Assembly: GCA_036245525.1 (NCBI GenBank)
Contig: BTPG01000005.1
Location: 125,873,725 to 125,937,724 of the forward strand
Direction: 5' to 3'
DNA: 64,000 nt
From: Semisulcospira habei
Lineage: Eukaryota; Mollusca; Gastropoda; Semisulcospiridae
The notes under the pieces are model-generated. The model saw only the letters and a program-made list of their open reading frames with translations, was not told where the DNA came from and searched no databases. Shown here piece after piece: positions 1-11,068 of this stretch (the stretch's first letter is position 1; each line of letters opens with the position of its first letter). The position numbers and the translations under genes are program-made.

Positions 1-502
1 CGTACTATCTTCATAGCGACTTAGACATACACACTTCATATTCCTTTAGTCATCTAACTCGGTAAACAACTGTATACAAAAACACCGGTTACTTCACCGA
101 ATTCTAAACATACTATACTAAACCAAACCGGAACACCGCTATACAACCACATTAATCTTACCACGCATACTGTCTTTAACTAAACAACTATCAATACTAC
201 GTTTATAGAAACATACCTGAAATCTAGGCTTCAGAGTCTTGGAATGCGGGCTAGGTAACTCAACAACCGTTCCATACGACAAAACAGCCCGCACTCCCGA
301 TCTAGACCTCTGACAGTCACAGCTTCCGCCTAGAACTCACTAAACAGAACTCACTAAAAAATCCCGTGCTAACCATGTCTTACATATTCCACATGGGCAG
401 CAGGCCCCACGGACTTTCGGCACAAACAAACCGTTAACAAAAACCCGTACCATACTAATCCTATTGTGCGAGCACTATGCACAAGCATAGAGCTTCATCA
501 CA
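1..502 (-). repeat. 3' LTR of gypsy-like element (partial)
   Basis: Nearly identical to 4039-4542. On the minus strand the LTR begins TGTGATGAAG at 502, directly after a polypurine tract, as expected for a 3' LTR. Comparison with the right copy suggests about 756 bp lie outside the window. Confidence 0.85.
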
Positions 503-531
503 ATTCCCCCTTCCTCGGGAAAAAAAGAAAC
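503..531 (-). promoter_or_regulatory. Polypurine tract of the LTR element
   Basis: On the minus strand a purine-rich run with A7 and G5 blocks ends immediately before the TG that opens the 3' LTR. This is the usual position of the plus-strand DNA primer in LTR retroelements. Confidence 0.6.
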
Positions 532-841
532 GACCGAGTTTCTTTTTAAGACTACTCGACGTAATATTATCCGAAAACAAGAAAGGACTAATTTTTACTA
601 TATAGAACAGAAGAAAAAAAAATTACAGCCTTACGCCTCAACGCACAACTTAAGATCGCACAGCGACAGCAAAACAGAACTAACGCGCTAAACCTCCAGA
701 AATGAAATCGATCCAACGACTGCCCACACGATCGCGAGATCCCAGTCTCCGATCTACCTACAATCGCGAGATCCTAGTCTCCGATCTAACTAAATATTGG
801 GTGCTGAGCCGCATTTCTGTCCTCAACAGAAGTATGCCGTC

Positions 842-1690
842 TCAGACCAACCCGACTGTTGGGCCACACCCGCTGACCGATTCCCTGTTTCTGGACGGAA
901 ATAACACGATCCCTCCGTTCCCAACTACGCTTACTTCGAGCTCTCGTCCGGCCACTGATGCGACTACACTGCGATTAACCTGAGCTCGCTTAACCGTCTC
1001 GACTCTACTGATGACTGGCTGCACACCCTTCATGTTACCTACGACTAAATCAACTACTGGGTCGTCGATGACACACGAAACCAGACTACCTGTAAAAAAA
1101 ACTCTGTATCAATCTCTATCTTAGCTAACGGAAAAACTTCTATCTTTCCTCCAAACGAAACTACTTTCTGTGTCTCGCCTGTGAACTGATCTGGTCTAAC
1201 AAGGCTACGCCTGACCCCAGCGGTCGTTGTACCGGAGTCACGGAGAACAGAAACAAGACATCCATTTACAACCCCGTCTACCAGCGGTAGGCAACCACCT
1301 CCGTCAGCTGAACACACTGCGCCCAGCTGTGGTTCCTCTCCGACTGGGACCGCAAAACTGGCTACGTGAGTGGGCTGCACCGCCCCCTCCACCATACCAG
1401 GACTATTAGGACCTTGATGAGCCAGATGTTCGTGCTCCTGATAACCAGCACCCTGCGCGCCTGCACTGTAGTACGGACAGCTCCGACTGAAGTGCCCGTA
1501 CCCACGACAAGAAAAACACTGCGAGTCCGAACTCGCAACACGACCACGACCATACCCACGCAAAGAAGTCCCTCCACGTGCGTACGGATCGCTACCGCCA
1601 TTGCTGTTACCTCGATCACCGCGTCGAAAACGCAAAGTACCTCTACCGTTAATCCGCTGGCCTCCACGTAAAGTATTGACCCCCCCGGTA
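842..1690 (-). pseudogene. gag zinc knuckle and retropepsin-like fragment
   Basis: The minus-strand reading (1635 to 1054) contains a CCHC zinc knuckle, CFSCRGYGHFSRSC, typical of retroelement nucleocapsid. It is followed by a segment with LRDSGTTTAG, which resembles the D-S/T-G active site of an aspartic protease. The frame ends near 1100 at an eight-base T run (minus strand), while a neighbouring frame carries an apparent continuation (VVDLVVGN) down to about 842. A further frame change separates this piece from the upstream gag near the C run at 1680-1687. The product would process and package element RNA. As read it is broken, and no polymerase domain follows. Confidence 0.6.
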
Positions 1691-2900
1691 ACCCTCAGAC
1701 GTGTTAGCAGCGACCAACCCGACTGGCGGTGTCTCAGTCCTACGCGCGAGGTTTTTCGTAGGATGCGCCATCCGAAAAGCCTCCGCGTGCTGTACTAACT
1801 CGTCCGTAGTCTTGAGGTTACGCTCTCTCAAGAATACCGCTAGATCCTTGGAAACGCTCCCAAAGAACTGTTCAGCCAACATGAGATCGAACAATGCGTC
1901 GTACGTGTGGTCGATCTTTGACAGCTCGACCCAACGTACGAGGAAATGGGACAATCGTTTGCCAAACGACATAAACGATTCCCCTGTCTCTGGCCGACAA
2001 GCTCTCAAGCGTTCCCTAAAACCTTCCGCATTACACTGGAACTTCTGCAAGAGACACTCCTTCAAAGTCTCGTACTCTATGTTCCCCGAAACGGTCAAAC
2101 TATGGTAAAGACTCAAGGCCTGTCCCTCAAGCACAGATGAAAGCAAAACGGGCCAGTTGGCAGGAGGCCAACTCAACGCCTGCGCATGAGACTCAAAACG
2201 GCACAAAAAAGCGTCAATAGAGTCCACGGACTCTTTAAACATCGGCAGTTTAGGAAAATTTCGTATTCCTCGGCCTACTGAATCACTATCTGGTCTAGAT
2301 CCCGCATCTCGAGCTAACTGCATTTGTACCTCCCTATCTCTCTCCTTGTCCTCCCTATCCTTCTCCTCTTTCTCTCTCTGGTACTCTAGTAGTAGTTCCT
2401 TCTCTCTTAAAGCATGTTCCCTCTCGTCTTTCTCTCTCTGAAACGCTCTATCTTCTCTTTCTCTTTCTCTCTGTACTTCTAACTCCTTCTCCTTAAAGAC
2501 TCTTTCTTTCTCTTCTCGCTCTCTCTGAGCTTCTAACTCTTTCTCCTTTAGCTCTATTTCCTCTTTCTTAAGTATTCTGTCTTTCTCTTCTCTCTCTCTC
2601 TGAATTTCTAGCTCTTTCTCCTCCCTCTGTATCTGCATTTCCAACTCTTTCTCCTCTCTAAGTCTACGAATTTCTAATTCTTTCTCGTCCCTCACCCTCT
2701 GAACTTCTAACTCTTTCACCTTTAGGACTCTTTCTTTCTCTTCTTTCTCTCTGAGCTTCTCTTTCTTCTCTCTGAGCTTCTCTTTCTCTCGCTCTATCCT
2801 CCCTATCCCTACATTTCTCCACATAGTCAAAAAGTTTTTCATCCTTAAGTCCTAACCTTTCACCCTGTTTAATGTAAGCCTCTACCGGGTCTACCTCCAT
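1649..2900 (-). pseudogene. gag of gypsy-like element (coiled coil plus capsid-like domain)
   Basis: The likely start is the ATG at 2900 (MEVDPVEAYIKQGERLGL...). It is followed by a long charged heptad-like region rich in E, K and R, encoded by a purine-rich strand, and then a capsid-like block with LPMFKESVDSIDAFLCRFE and LACRPETGE-type spacing, as in gypsy gags of invertebrates. The frame opening at 2900 stops at 2664, whereas the rest of the protein is open in another frame (2842-1649). One base is therefore gained or lost inside the repetitive purine tract around 2730-2750. The fold assignment is family knowledge, and the coiled coil is inferred from composition. Confidence 0.7.
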
Positions 2901-3273
2901 ATTTACTACAACTTCCCAAACTTGAGCACGTAAAAAAACAAATACCACAACCAAATCAACGGCAAAACTTAAAATGAGAACTTACAACAAAATCAACAAA
3001 CTATGGAGAAAACAGTGACCTACTTTGACGTCCAGATGGAACGAAAAATAAGAACGATAGAAAGAAGAGCAAGGAAAAAGAACACTACCTATACAAAAGG
3101 AAGAAACAAGAACTAGCTCCTCGTAATATCCAGAAAACTACAGAAATAACGGATCTTACCCCCTAGAATCGGAGAGGGGAATCTAACACAACAATATGCA
3201 CATAGCAACAAATCCTACTCTAAAATCGCTACTCCCTATCGCTCGCAAACACTTCTAACCTACCGCTAAAACA

Positions 3274-3282
3274 GGGTCACCA
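3274..3282 (-). promoter_or_regulatory. Primer binding site of LTR element
   Basis: On the minus strand TGGTGACCC begins one base after the LTR's terminal ACA. A TGG start, complementary to a tRNA 3' CCA, at this position is the standard minus-strand primer site. The tRNA used is not identified. Confidence 0.55.
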
Positions 3283-3283
3283 C

Positions 3284-4542
3284 TGTAACGCACGCAGACT
3301 TGCCCACAGTCGTACGCACAGACTCTCACGCAACAGACGTATACACCGCCACTGACTCAGACGGGCGCATTCATGCGGTAAAACAAACACACGGGCTCCC
3401 TTTCTAAAGTAACCTTTATACAGTATAAATGAAAAAGAATAACTTAAATGACTATCAACTATATACAATATACTACTATCACACCACACACGTATCACAG
3501 TATCTTTGCCAGGTTAGGTCTTAGTCTCACATTGCCTCCAACCTGTTTGATGTTGTTGTCTGGTTACGTTGGTCCTTCTCACGTTTAGGCGTGAAAGTCC
3601 TTCGTCGTACGCTCGTTGCCGTCCTGTCTCTTTGGCACGGACGTCCTTGTTCTCGTACGGTACTCAGTTCTCACTTGGACTTGGGTGTCTTGGTTCCCAG
3701 TCAGACTCACTCTCAGAAGAGCTGGAGGGATGACCTCACGTAGGTCCCACCTGCGACTCGACGTCTCGGCGTCCGTCTTCCACTCTCGTTACAAGAACTC
3801 TGAATAGACAAAAGTCCCAACGTAACACTTGCTAAACACACAACATATTGGATCAATGAGAAACGTCACGTAACCTGGCTGATACAAATAACCCACACGT
3901 TCATTCACACACACACACGTGCTTCATAAACTATTTTCGTATCACCCCATCTCTGTCACTATCTTGAAACAGACTATAGCCTAACACTCTTGCCATACAT
4001 TACTCTATACCCTGGAAAAGACTATGCTTACCCAACCACGTACTATCTTCATAGCGACTTAGACATACACACTTCATATTCCTTTAGTCATCTAACTCGG
4101 TAAACAACTGTATACAAAAACACCGGTTACTTCACCGAATTCTAAACATACTATACTAAACCAAACCGGAACACCGCTATACAACCACATTAATCTTACC
4201 ATGCATACTGTCTTTAACTAAACAACTATCAATACTACGTTTATAGAAACATACCTGAAATCTAGGCTTCAGAGTCTTGGAATGCGGGCTAGGTAACTCA
4301 ACAACCGTTCCATACGACAAAACAGCCCGCACTCCCGATCTAGACCTCTGACAGTCACAGCTTCCGCCTAGAACTCACTAAACAGAACTCACTAAAAAAT
4401 CCCGTGCTAACCATGTCTTACATATTCCACATGGACACAGCAGGCCCCACGGACTTTCGGCACAAACAAACCGTTAACAAAAACCCGTACCGTACTAATC
4501 CTATTGTGCGAGCACTATGCACAAGCATAGAGCTTCATCACA
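3284..4542 (-). repeat. 5' LTR of gypsy-like element (complete, about 1.26 kb)
   Basis: Bounded on the minus strand by TG at 4542 and CA at 3284, next to the primer binding site. Its right part matches 1-502. Short open frames inside it, such as 3616-3807, show no protein similarity I recognise and are treated as chance. Confidence 0.75.
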
Positions 4543-4904
4543 GGTGTGTTCACATTTTGTCGGCACTGGGTTAATCGACTTAGCGCGACAAATTCGTGGG
4601 TTATTTTTAATTTTTATTCTCATTTCTGAAAATGCATGTTAGTGTAACTTCGACGACATGGAAATCCAGCAACAGATGTTACTCACAGTTTGCAAGTGTA
4701 CTGGCTTAAAGACCGTTTTTTTTTGTCATGTCCAGTAACACTTTTTGTCCTGCCATGCACCACGAGCATAACACAGATATTAGTAAGTTTTACAAGTGGA
4801 ACACAACATGTTGAACATCATTAATCATTAATCGTCACTGTCAGATCACTTCACCAAATCATAATGTTCGGACATTCTCTTCTCCTTTGTAATTCATATG
4901 TTAC
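4543..4904. other. Intergenic DNA, no gene seen
   Basis: AT-rich sequence to the right of the LTR element. I see no coding signal and no recognisable repeat. Confidence 0.5.
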
Positions 4905-5207
4905 AGCGATCAAAATTTCCGAAACCTCAGTAGCTGAGCTGATCCTTCGCACCGCCTCAATGTCCTGTCGTTGTCATGTACTGTCGCAATGCGCACATGG
5001 TCATCAGGCCGACGTCGACTGTCGTTGGCCCGCGCACAGATGTGCGCGGGCCAACGACGGCCGACAGATGACCTTGTGCGCATTGGGACGTTGTCTTCAG
5101 AGTGAATGCTTGTCACGTGAGCGCGTGTCAGTGTTGGGTTCACTTCGCGGCGCTTCGAGCCTATACAATAACCTACATAATGCATATGTTATTATTATTA
5201 TCGTGTC
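4905..5207 (+). repeat. SINE-like element (copy S1), interrupted by a palindrome
   Basis: Shares the blocks 'atttc..cagtagct', 'gggttcacttcgcggcgctt' and a terminal (ATT)n tract with copies at 30870, 46447 and 56111. It is split by a long palindrome at 4987-5085. Confidence 0.5.
4987..5085. repeat. Long GC-rich palindrome inside SINE S1
   Basis: Arms of about 46 bp read caatgcgcac...cgcgcaca and tgtgcgcg...gtgcgcattg with a few mismatches, centred near 5039. The innermost 17 bp per side (TCGTTGGCCCGCGCACA) is perfect. Both sides continue as SINE sequence. Confidence 0.8.
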
Positions 5208-5402
5208 TGTGTGTTTGTCCTGCAGGCCCGCAAGGAGTACCGCCGCGTGATGAAGGTGAAGAGGAGACCGAGCAGCGCTACAAGCTCCGGCGCAGGCACC
5301 CAGTCCGCCTCTCTCAAACACAAGCACGACCTATCACACGAAACCCACCAGCACCACTCCGCCCACAACAGCAACGCTTGAAAAGGATGTCGCAACTTTC
5401 AA

Positions 5403-5642
5403 TTAACCCCTTCCCTGCCGGAGCACATCAAACAGTACTCACATGCAAGAGGCATAGATCTTCATGAGCCCCTGCAGTCGCGGGGGCTCTTGAGAATCTA
5501 TGCTTCTTGCTGGCTTCGTTCCGGCATATCCGCGTGTCTGTTCAGCAAAGACCTTGATGCCTCTGGTCTCGGGCGGGCATATCCGGGAGTGAACCTTTAG
5601 TGGTTTCACGGGGACGTCACGTATTGTTAGTGAAGGGGTTAA
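5403..5642. mobile_element. TTAA hairpin MITE, family P3
   Basis: TTAA at both ends with inverted termini CCCCTTC...GAAGGGG. An internal hairpin at about 5446-5512 is built on 'catagat..tcatgagccc'. The TTAA ends and CCC/GGG termini resemble piggyBac-type elements. Confidence 0.7.
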
Positions 5643-6491
5643 TATTTAGTCTGGGCAGAATCTCAAACGAAATCAAGACCCAAAAAATTAACAACCAAGC
5701 GTGTTACAAAACAAAACAAAAAAACAAAAAAAGCCGGAAAGAAACACGCGTCAGAATAATTAAGCAAATGCGAAAATAGTAATTTTTGTCATTCCCAATC
5801 TGTCACATTAAATTTAATATGTCTCTGACCAAAATACAGGCTTCTGGTTTTTCGGGAAACATCTATCGTATGCCCTTGGTGGTGTGATTTAGTTCTCCAC
5901 GAACAAAACCTTTCAGATTTTATGATTGTACTATACAAAAACTTCAGGGCATGAATGTTCACCAATCTCTCCATCTAGTCAAGGATCAACGCTTAGGACT
6001 AAGGACCAACAGTGTAACAACAGTCATATAACGAATGCCATTCACTTGCTAGAAGCACAGATCCTCGCGAGCTTCTGTACATTGCGTTACATCCCTGTTT
6101 TGTGGCCTAGGTTTTTGTCAGACAGAATTGTGTTTGTATGATCACCTTTCACTTGAACACGTAAGTGTGAGCATGCGTGCGTAAATGTTTTGTAAGCATT
6201 GACTACGGGAGACAGGCCTTGCGAGAAAGAGAGAGAGGAAGTGATAAGAGAGAGAGAGAGAGAGTAGGGAGGATGGGAGAAGAGAGAGAGAGTAGGGGGG
6301 ATGGGAGAAGAGAGAGAGTAGAGCATACAAGTGTCAAAATATGTAACACTATCACAACTCATAATTTTTCCATGCTCGTATAGGCTGTCATTTCATTAAT
6401 TTACATACATGTTCACCAAGATGTTCATCATTTCAGTTCTCGTTTAACAAATTAAATGATCATCCATCTTTATACATTATCAAGTAGTCTT
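5643..6491. other. Intergenic DNA with a GA-rich minisatellite, no gene
   Basis: Nothing coding was seen. At 6217-6320 there is a purine tract made of (GA)n runs and repeats of a 'gtaggg(g)ggatgggaga' unit. This tract creates long artificial open frames on both strands. Confidence 0.6.
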
Positions 6492-6568
6492 TTAACCCAC
6501 TGCGTGTCGGTAGCGGTTTTGGTCGCGATCATTGTGACCAAAACCGCTACTGACATGCAGAGGGTTAA
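6492..6568. mobile_element. TTAA hairpin MITE, family P1
   Basis: TTAACCC...GGGTTAA ends enclose a near-perfect hairpin (tgtcggtagcggtttt and its complement) with a short loop. Confidence 0.75.
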
Positions 6569-6745
6569 TACAGAGACTGTTCTTCAAAATCTCACAGCAG
6601 TAAACTTATCTACAATCGCTTTAGAAATCTATTCATTTATGATAATTTTTACGTCCAGGCAACCTCAGGACACATACAGAAGAGCTGCCCCCTATCTCCA
6701 CGCCACTCTTTCCAAAACACACACTACGTTATACCTGTGGTGATT

Positions 6746-6790
6746 TGTGAATTTCGACCTTATGGCATAGCCGTATGGTCGAAATTCACA
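6746..6790. repeat. Short palindrome
   Basis: Arms tgtgaatttcgacc...ggtcgaaattcaca around a loop of about 17 bp. Weaker relatives occur near 7573-7613 and 9062-9110. Confidence 0.6.
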
Positions 6791-6947
6791 TACCAGCACA
6801 CACAAATTACAAATCAGTATGTACATTACAAGGACACATTGTCTCCCTTCACAAACTACACTGGCCTGTGATCAGTTGCAATCTTAAGACGTCTGTATAG
6901 TTCAAATGAAAACTTAACGCGTGTACACAGTTTCACAATAAATTATA

Positions 6948-7023
6948 TTAACCCCCTTGCGCATGTCAGTAACCACAGCCACTGTTTACTGTGCTGGTGG
7001 CTGCAAGCGCTTAAGGGGGTTAA
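6948..7023. mobile_element. TTAA hairpin MITE, family P5
   Basis: TTAACCCCCTTGCGCATG... to ...GGGGGTTAA with an imperfect inner stem around 'cagccac/gtggctg'. The same family occurs at 10197 and 21059. Confidence 0.65.
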
Positions 7024-7058
7024 CTGCAGAAGCATATCGATTCAACAAAATGTTTGAA

Positions 7059-7148
7059 TTAACCCTTTGGCTGTTGCGCTTTTTTCGTCGCAATGATTCC
7101 TGTAGGCATCACTGTGACAAAAAGCACTACCAACAGCCAAAGGGTTAA
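7059..7148. mobile_element. TTAA hairpin MITE, family P1
   Basis: TTAACCCTTTGGCTGT...ACAGCCAAAGGGTTAA. The two halves are nearly fully complementary, interrupted only near the centre. Confidence 0.8.
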
Positions 7149-7291
7149 GGTGTTTCAACTTGTCAGAAATATCGATCGCTTTGTTTGAATGGCATGACTG
7201 CCGCTTGGCTCATTTTCAGGGCATGGCATACTTCTTGTATTCAAACGGCGTATTGTAAACCGTCCGTTTTGACAGGCACTTGTGAACAATC

Positions 7292-7383
7292 TTAACCCTG
7301 TGCGTGTCGGCAGCGGTTTTAGTCGCGATGATTCCGACAGGAATCATCGCGACAAAAACCGCTACCGACACGCAAAGGGTTAA
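7292..7383. mobile_element. TTAA hairpin MITE, family P1
   Basis: TTAACCCTGTGCGTGTCGG and its inverted copy end the element. The whole element folds on itself through 'gtcgcgatgattcc'. Confidence 0.8.
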
Positions 7384-8179
7384 AAGTAAACCCTGCCTAT
7401 ACCAAGGTCGTAGGAGGCACTCATTTTTCTTTGCCATATTTGTCTGAAGTTCTTTATAAACAACAAAGGTAAAGTAGAGATTAAGTTGGGACAAAAAGAA
7501 AATGCTCCAAAACTATAAGTGCAGAATATCTGACTGATATGAAGCAGAGTCAACTATTTTGTGCTGGTTTGTGACTTTTGAACCTTCTGGCTATAGGCTA
7601 AAGGTAGAAAATCACGGACTTATATATGTACATGCATACAGTATCATAGTGCAAATCAACTATACAAACCACAACTACAATGGCTTTTGAAAAACTTCAA
7701 ACTTGTAACTTTCACACCAACAGTGTGACATGAACCTAGTTCAAAAGGTTATACGTTGTCCCTTATATGTAGTCTCTGACAGCTTTACGTTCCAAATGAC
7801 TATAATTCTAACGTTATATGACAGTGCCTCATCAGTTCACAGGCACTACAGGCGCTCGACCTCGAGCCCGAACTTGCCTGTAAAACGCCTGTGTGCGTAC
7901 CTCCGATATTTGGCAGAAACCAGTATGACCACTTTGGAGAATAGCATTGTTACACAATGAAAATTACACATTTCTCACAAATGGACATACCAGCTGGCTT
8001 TTCATACCGTCTGTCTGTACATAATTATGTGTACAGTGACGGCACACCACTGTTAAGTTCAGGCTTGCAGTCGAGTGCCTGCGGATTGAGGCAACAAGCT
8101 AATCAGGCACTACCCAGACTCTAAAATAACCAGATGCAATAGCTGCTACAGATAGCACAGTTTGCCTCTTCAATCTGCA

Positions 8180-8254
8180 AGAGTCATAGATTTTCATGAG
8201 CCTCTGCATTTGCAGAGGCTCATGAGAATCTATGCCTCTTGCTGGCAAAAACTG
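8180..8254. mobile_element. P3 hairpin core
   Basis: Inverted repeat 'caagag.catagat..tcatgagcc' with a short central TGCA-type loop. It is the same core as at 5446, 18651 and 19722. The outer TTAA ends are not clear. Confidence 0.6.
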
Positions 8255-8554
8255 GCCTCATTTATATCCCCAGATGAAGGTACTTTTCAAGGGCTAACTC
8301 TATGACTGCAAATTCACAATAATTATACAATTTGCAACATCACATGCATTCCTTTTTTGTACATAATTTTTCTTTCTGAACCTAAACTCCAACATGATCC
8401 TTTTCGTCCATACATCAGTACAAAATACCTAAGTAATCCAAACAAGGAAAACTGAAACTCCACAGCAAACTTAATATCTGAAGACAAATTTGTTATATAA
8501 TATGCGGTAATATCTTTCAATCTGTATGTTTTGTTGTTTGTGGAGTTTGGGGTT

Positions 8555-8640
8555 GGTATTTGACTGTTTGTATATTCAGCGCCTTGAGTATTGTAACATG
8601 CATCGGCGCGGTATAAATCCTTCTTTTTGGTTTGTTTTTT
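8555..8640 (+). repeat. 3' end of a SINE/LINE-like repeat
   Basis: 'cagcgccttgag...cggcgcggtataaat' is the kind of 3' tail shared by many invertebrate SINEs and CR1/L2-type LINEs. Only the tail is present. Confidence 0.35.
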
Positions 8641-8653
8641 GGTTGGTTTGTTT

Positions 8654-8676
8654 GGGGGGGGGGGGGGGGGGGGGGG
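8654..8676 (+). repeat. G23 homopolymer
   Basis: A run of 23 consecutive G. Comparable C runs occur at 17357-17381 and 55348-55370. Confidence 0.85.
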
Positions 8677-8882
8677 TGTTAAAATAGCATGGTCAGTAAG
8701 TTTGTTTTCTCACTTACAATATCTTTTCTCAGTTGTTACCCGTATAACACCTTATTTTTCAAGCTGTCACAAGCAGTTAACAATAAAGATAATTGACATG
8801 TAAGCAGTGTAATGGTCATGGTGCATAACTATCTTATGGTTATTTTATGTACATCTTGAGATTCCAGCGACACTTGCGCTAT

Positions 8883-8972
8883 TGACCCTTTGGCTGTGGA
8901 TAGTGCTTTTTGTCTGATGATTCCTGCAGGAATCATCGCGAAAAAAGTGGTAATGAGAGCAAAAGGGTTTAA
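8883..8972. mobile_element. TTAA hairpin MITE, family P1 (diverged)
   Basis: Degenerate P1 copy: TTGA/TTTAAA ends, CCCTTTGGCTGT start and central 'gatgattcctgcaggaatcatc' stem. Confidence 0.65.
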
Positions 8973-9148
8973 AAATTAACTTATTATGAATTAAGACACA
9001 GTCTGTGTGCCAAAAAGCCAGGAGACAATCTCTTAATTCATAGTAAATGAATCATAGTAAGTCTGTGGTTTAGGACCTTAGAGCGGTACGCCATAAGGTC
9101 TAAAATCACTGAACAGCAACCAGTATGTATAATGAGGATAATACTGTT

Positions 9149-9239
9149 TTAACCCTTTGGGTGTCGGTAGCACATTTTGTCGTGATGATTCCTGCAGGAA
9201 TCATCACGACAAAAAGCGCTATCGGCAGCCAAAAGCTTA
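9149..9239. mobile_element. TTAA hairpin MITE, family P1
   Basis: TTAACCCTTTGGGTGTCGG opens a hairpin whose central stem is perfect around the PstI-type CTGCAG. The right terminal TTAA has decayed. Confidence 0.7.
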
Positions 9240-9575
9240 GATACCCATCATTCTTGAGGTCATAATACTCATTTCATATATTATATAACATCAGGATGTT
9301 TTGATACTCATTTCATTCTATACACTCTTTGCTGTATACACTTGCTGAAGTGTGGGTGGGTGTGTTTGCGTGAGACTGCAAAGACAGAGTTTTGCTACTA
9401 GTGATAGTATTTCTTGCACACTAAACATTTCAGCACTAATTGTTGTGTATATTTTGGTCTGTCAGTGTTGTTTGGTTTGTTCATTAAAGAGGGCTTGGAA
9501 TTGTACTGCCAGTTTTTATTAAAAAGCAGCCACCAGTACTATGTACAGTACCAGCGGCTGAATGCATGAGAGAGT

Positions 9576-9786
9576 TTAACCCATTTAGCCCAGAGTCTCT
9601 ACAGCAAGAGATTGATTGACCATGATAATTCAAGGGTAGTGCCAGATTAGCTTGGTGCCTTCAGACGCCAAGCTAATCTGGCACTACCCTTGAATTATCA
9701 TGGTCAATCCACCTCCTGCAACTGGTACATAGTCATTCAGTTGTGTAACACTTCCAAAATATGGGAAAAGCACCCGTGGGGCTTAA
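9576..9786. mobile_element. TTAA hairpin MITE, family P2
   Basis: TTAACCCATTTAGCCC at the left and ...GTGGGGCTTAA at the right. The core at 9614-9709 is a near-perfect inverted repeat (gattgaccatgataattc...). P2 is the most frequent family in the window. Confidence 0.8.
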
Positions 9787-10014
9787 AGGCTTCAAAATAA
9801 TCATAATAATCCTATCCGCCCCCAATGTACACAAGACTACACTGATTTTTAAACCACCTTTTCTCAGAAAATATTTTGACAATGTACACATACAAAAAAC
9901 TCGCATTTAGGCTTGGGGCTTTACTATTCTAAAAAAATGTATTGTTCATCCACGTTGTTCATGAAGCCATGGTCCTGTACACGTGGGGTTAATCCTGTCA
10001 CAATTCCAAGCCCA

Positions 10015-10108
10015 GCTAACCCTTTGGCTGTCTGTAGCGCACATAGTCCTGGCGATTCCTGCAAGAATCACCGCGACGAGAAGCGCTACACATCAACACC
10101 CAAAGGAC
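10015..10108. mobile_element. TTAA hairpin MITE, family P1 (diverged)
   Basis: CTAACCCTTTGGCTGTCTG... pairs imperfectly with ...CAACACCCAAAGGA. It is a decayed P1 hairpin. Confidence 0.55.
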
Positions 10109-10196
10109 TCAGTATGTTGTTATCACTGAGTGTGCTTTGTTAAATGCACACTACTCTCTACTTTAAGTGTTATTTCTTCCTGTGTGTCTATTTAAT

Positions 10197-10482
10197 GTAA
10201 CCCTCTTGTGTGTGCAGCCACCAAAGCTGTTAAACTCATTAAGTCTATCATATGAGGACAAAAATTATCAAATTGTGGAGATGTCCTCTGAGGGCGACGT
10301 CACAGATCTGGAGACAGATTGACCATGATAGTACAAGGGTGGTGTCAGAATAGCTTGGTGCCTGTAGGCACCAAGCTATTCTGATACCACCCTTGAAATA
10401 TCATGGTTGATTTGCGTCCTGTCGTTTCATGTCAAGGCTTTGGGGGTTAACAGTTTGGTGGCTGCATGCCCATGGCGGTTAA
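10197..10482. mobile_element. P5 MITE interrupted by a P2 MITE
   Basis: Outer halves 'accctcttgtgtgtgcagccacc' and 'ggtggctgcatgcccatggcggtt' are the two arms of a P5 element. They are separated by a complete P2 element (10230-10450) inserted at a TTAA. Confidence 0.7.
10230..10450. mobile_element. TTAA hairpin MITE, family P2, nested in P5
   Basis: TTAA at 10230 and 10447 with a P2 core (attgaccatgatagt...). The P5 sequence continues on both sides. Confidence 0.75.
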
Positions 10483-10631
10483 TGAAGACAACATTTTTAA
10501 TTGCCAAAAAATTTAAATGCTAAAGTAATGTTTCAACAGTCAGTGCTGTCCACGGACACAGTTGTTTGTTTTGTTTTTTAATTTAAAGAAATGGGAACAT
10601 CTATCCAGCGGCATATGCAAATATATGTACC

Positions 10632-10814
10632 TTAACTCATTCAGCCCCGACACACCACAGCAAGATACAGATTGACCATGACAGTTCAAGGGTGGTGTCG
10701 GAATAGCTTGGCGCCTATAGGTGCCTTGAACTATCATGGTCGATCTGTCTCCAGCAATTATAATACAGTCTTCAGAGGATAACTCCAAAATCTTGGGATT
10801 CTGACCTTGGGGCA
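10632..10814. mobile_element. TTAA hairpin MITE, family P2 (shortened)
   Basis: TTAACTCATTCAGCCCC start and P2 core, but the right arm lacks part of the inner stem. It ends near ...ccttgggg. Confidence 0.6.
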
Positions 10815-11018
10815 CAATGCTTTAAGCTATGGATTTTATTTCTAACATTTGTGTGTTCTGCAATATGACATCTGGTTTATATATATATTTATGTTTTTCA
10901 TTGCAAAGTTAAAATAATTTTTGATGGAAATAACTGCTATGTGTTCTGGTCAGGTTCTTTTGCACCTGTTGGAATGGCTTAATTTACACAAAATAAATGT
11001 TTTGAACACTGGAGTTGC

Positions 11019-11021
<3 letters not shown>

Positions 11022-11063
<42 letters not shown>
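11022..11063 (+). repeat. (TG)n microsatellite
   Basis: About 21 TG units. It produces a spurious Cys-Val open frame. Confidence 0.9.

Positions 11064-11068
<5 letters not shown>

Larger units (their letters stand above)
1..4542 (-). mobile_element. Non-autonomous Ty3/gypsy-like LTR retrotransposon (left LTR cut by window edge)
   Basis: Two direct repeats (1-502 and the right part of 3284-4542) flank about 2.8 kb of internal DNA that reads gag then protease on the minus strand. The 5' LTR is therefore on the right. No reverse transcriptase, RNase H or integrase reading was found between the protease remnant and the left LTR, so the copy must depend on a relative for movement. Over the roughly 500 bp shared by both LTRs I count only about three differences: 180 versus 4201, a 2-bp indel near 400, and one base near 470. 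This points to recent insertion. The target duplication cannot be checked because the left end lies outside the window. Confidence 0.85.
7384..8882. other. Intergenic DNA with fragmentary repeats, no gene
   Basis: Contains a P3 hairpin core (8180-8254), a SINE- or LINE-like 3' end (8555-8640) and a G23 run (8654-8676). No coding sequence was recognised. Confidence 0.55.

Noticed and set aside
3616..3807. 63-codon plus-strand ORF in the LTR
   Set aside because: It lies wholly inside the LTR, opposite the element's coding strand, with no recognisable similarity.
6087..6383. Open frames on both strands with Ser/Leu- or Arg/Glu-rich products
   Set aside because: They are translations of the GA-rich minisatellite at 6217-6320.
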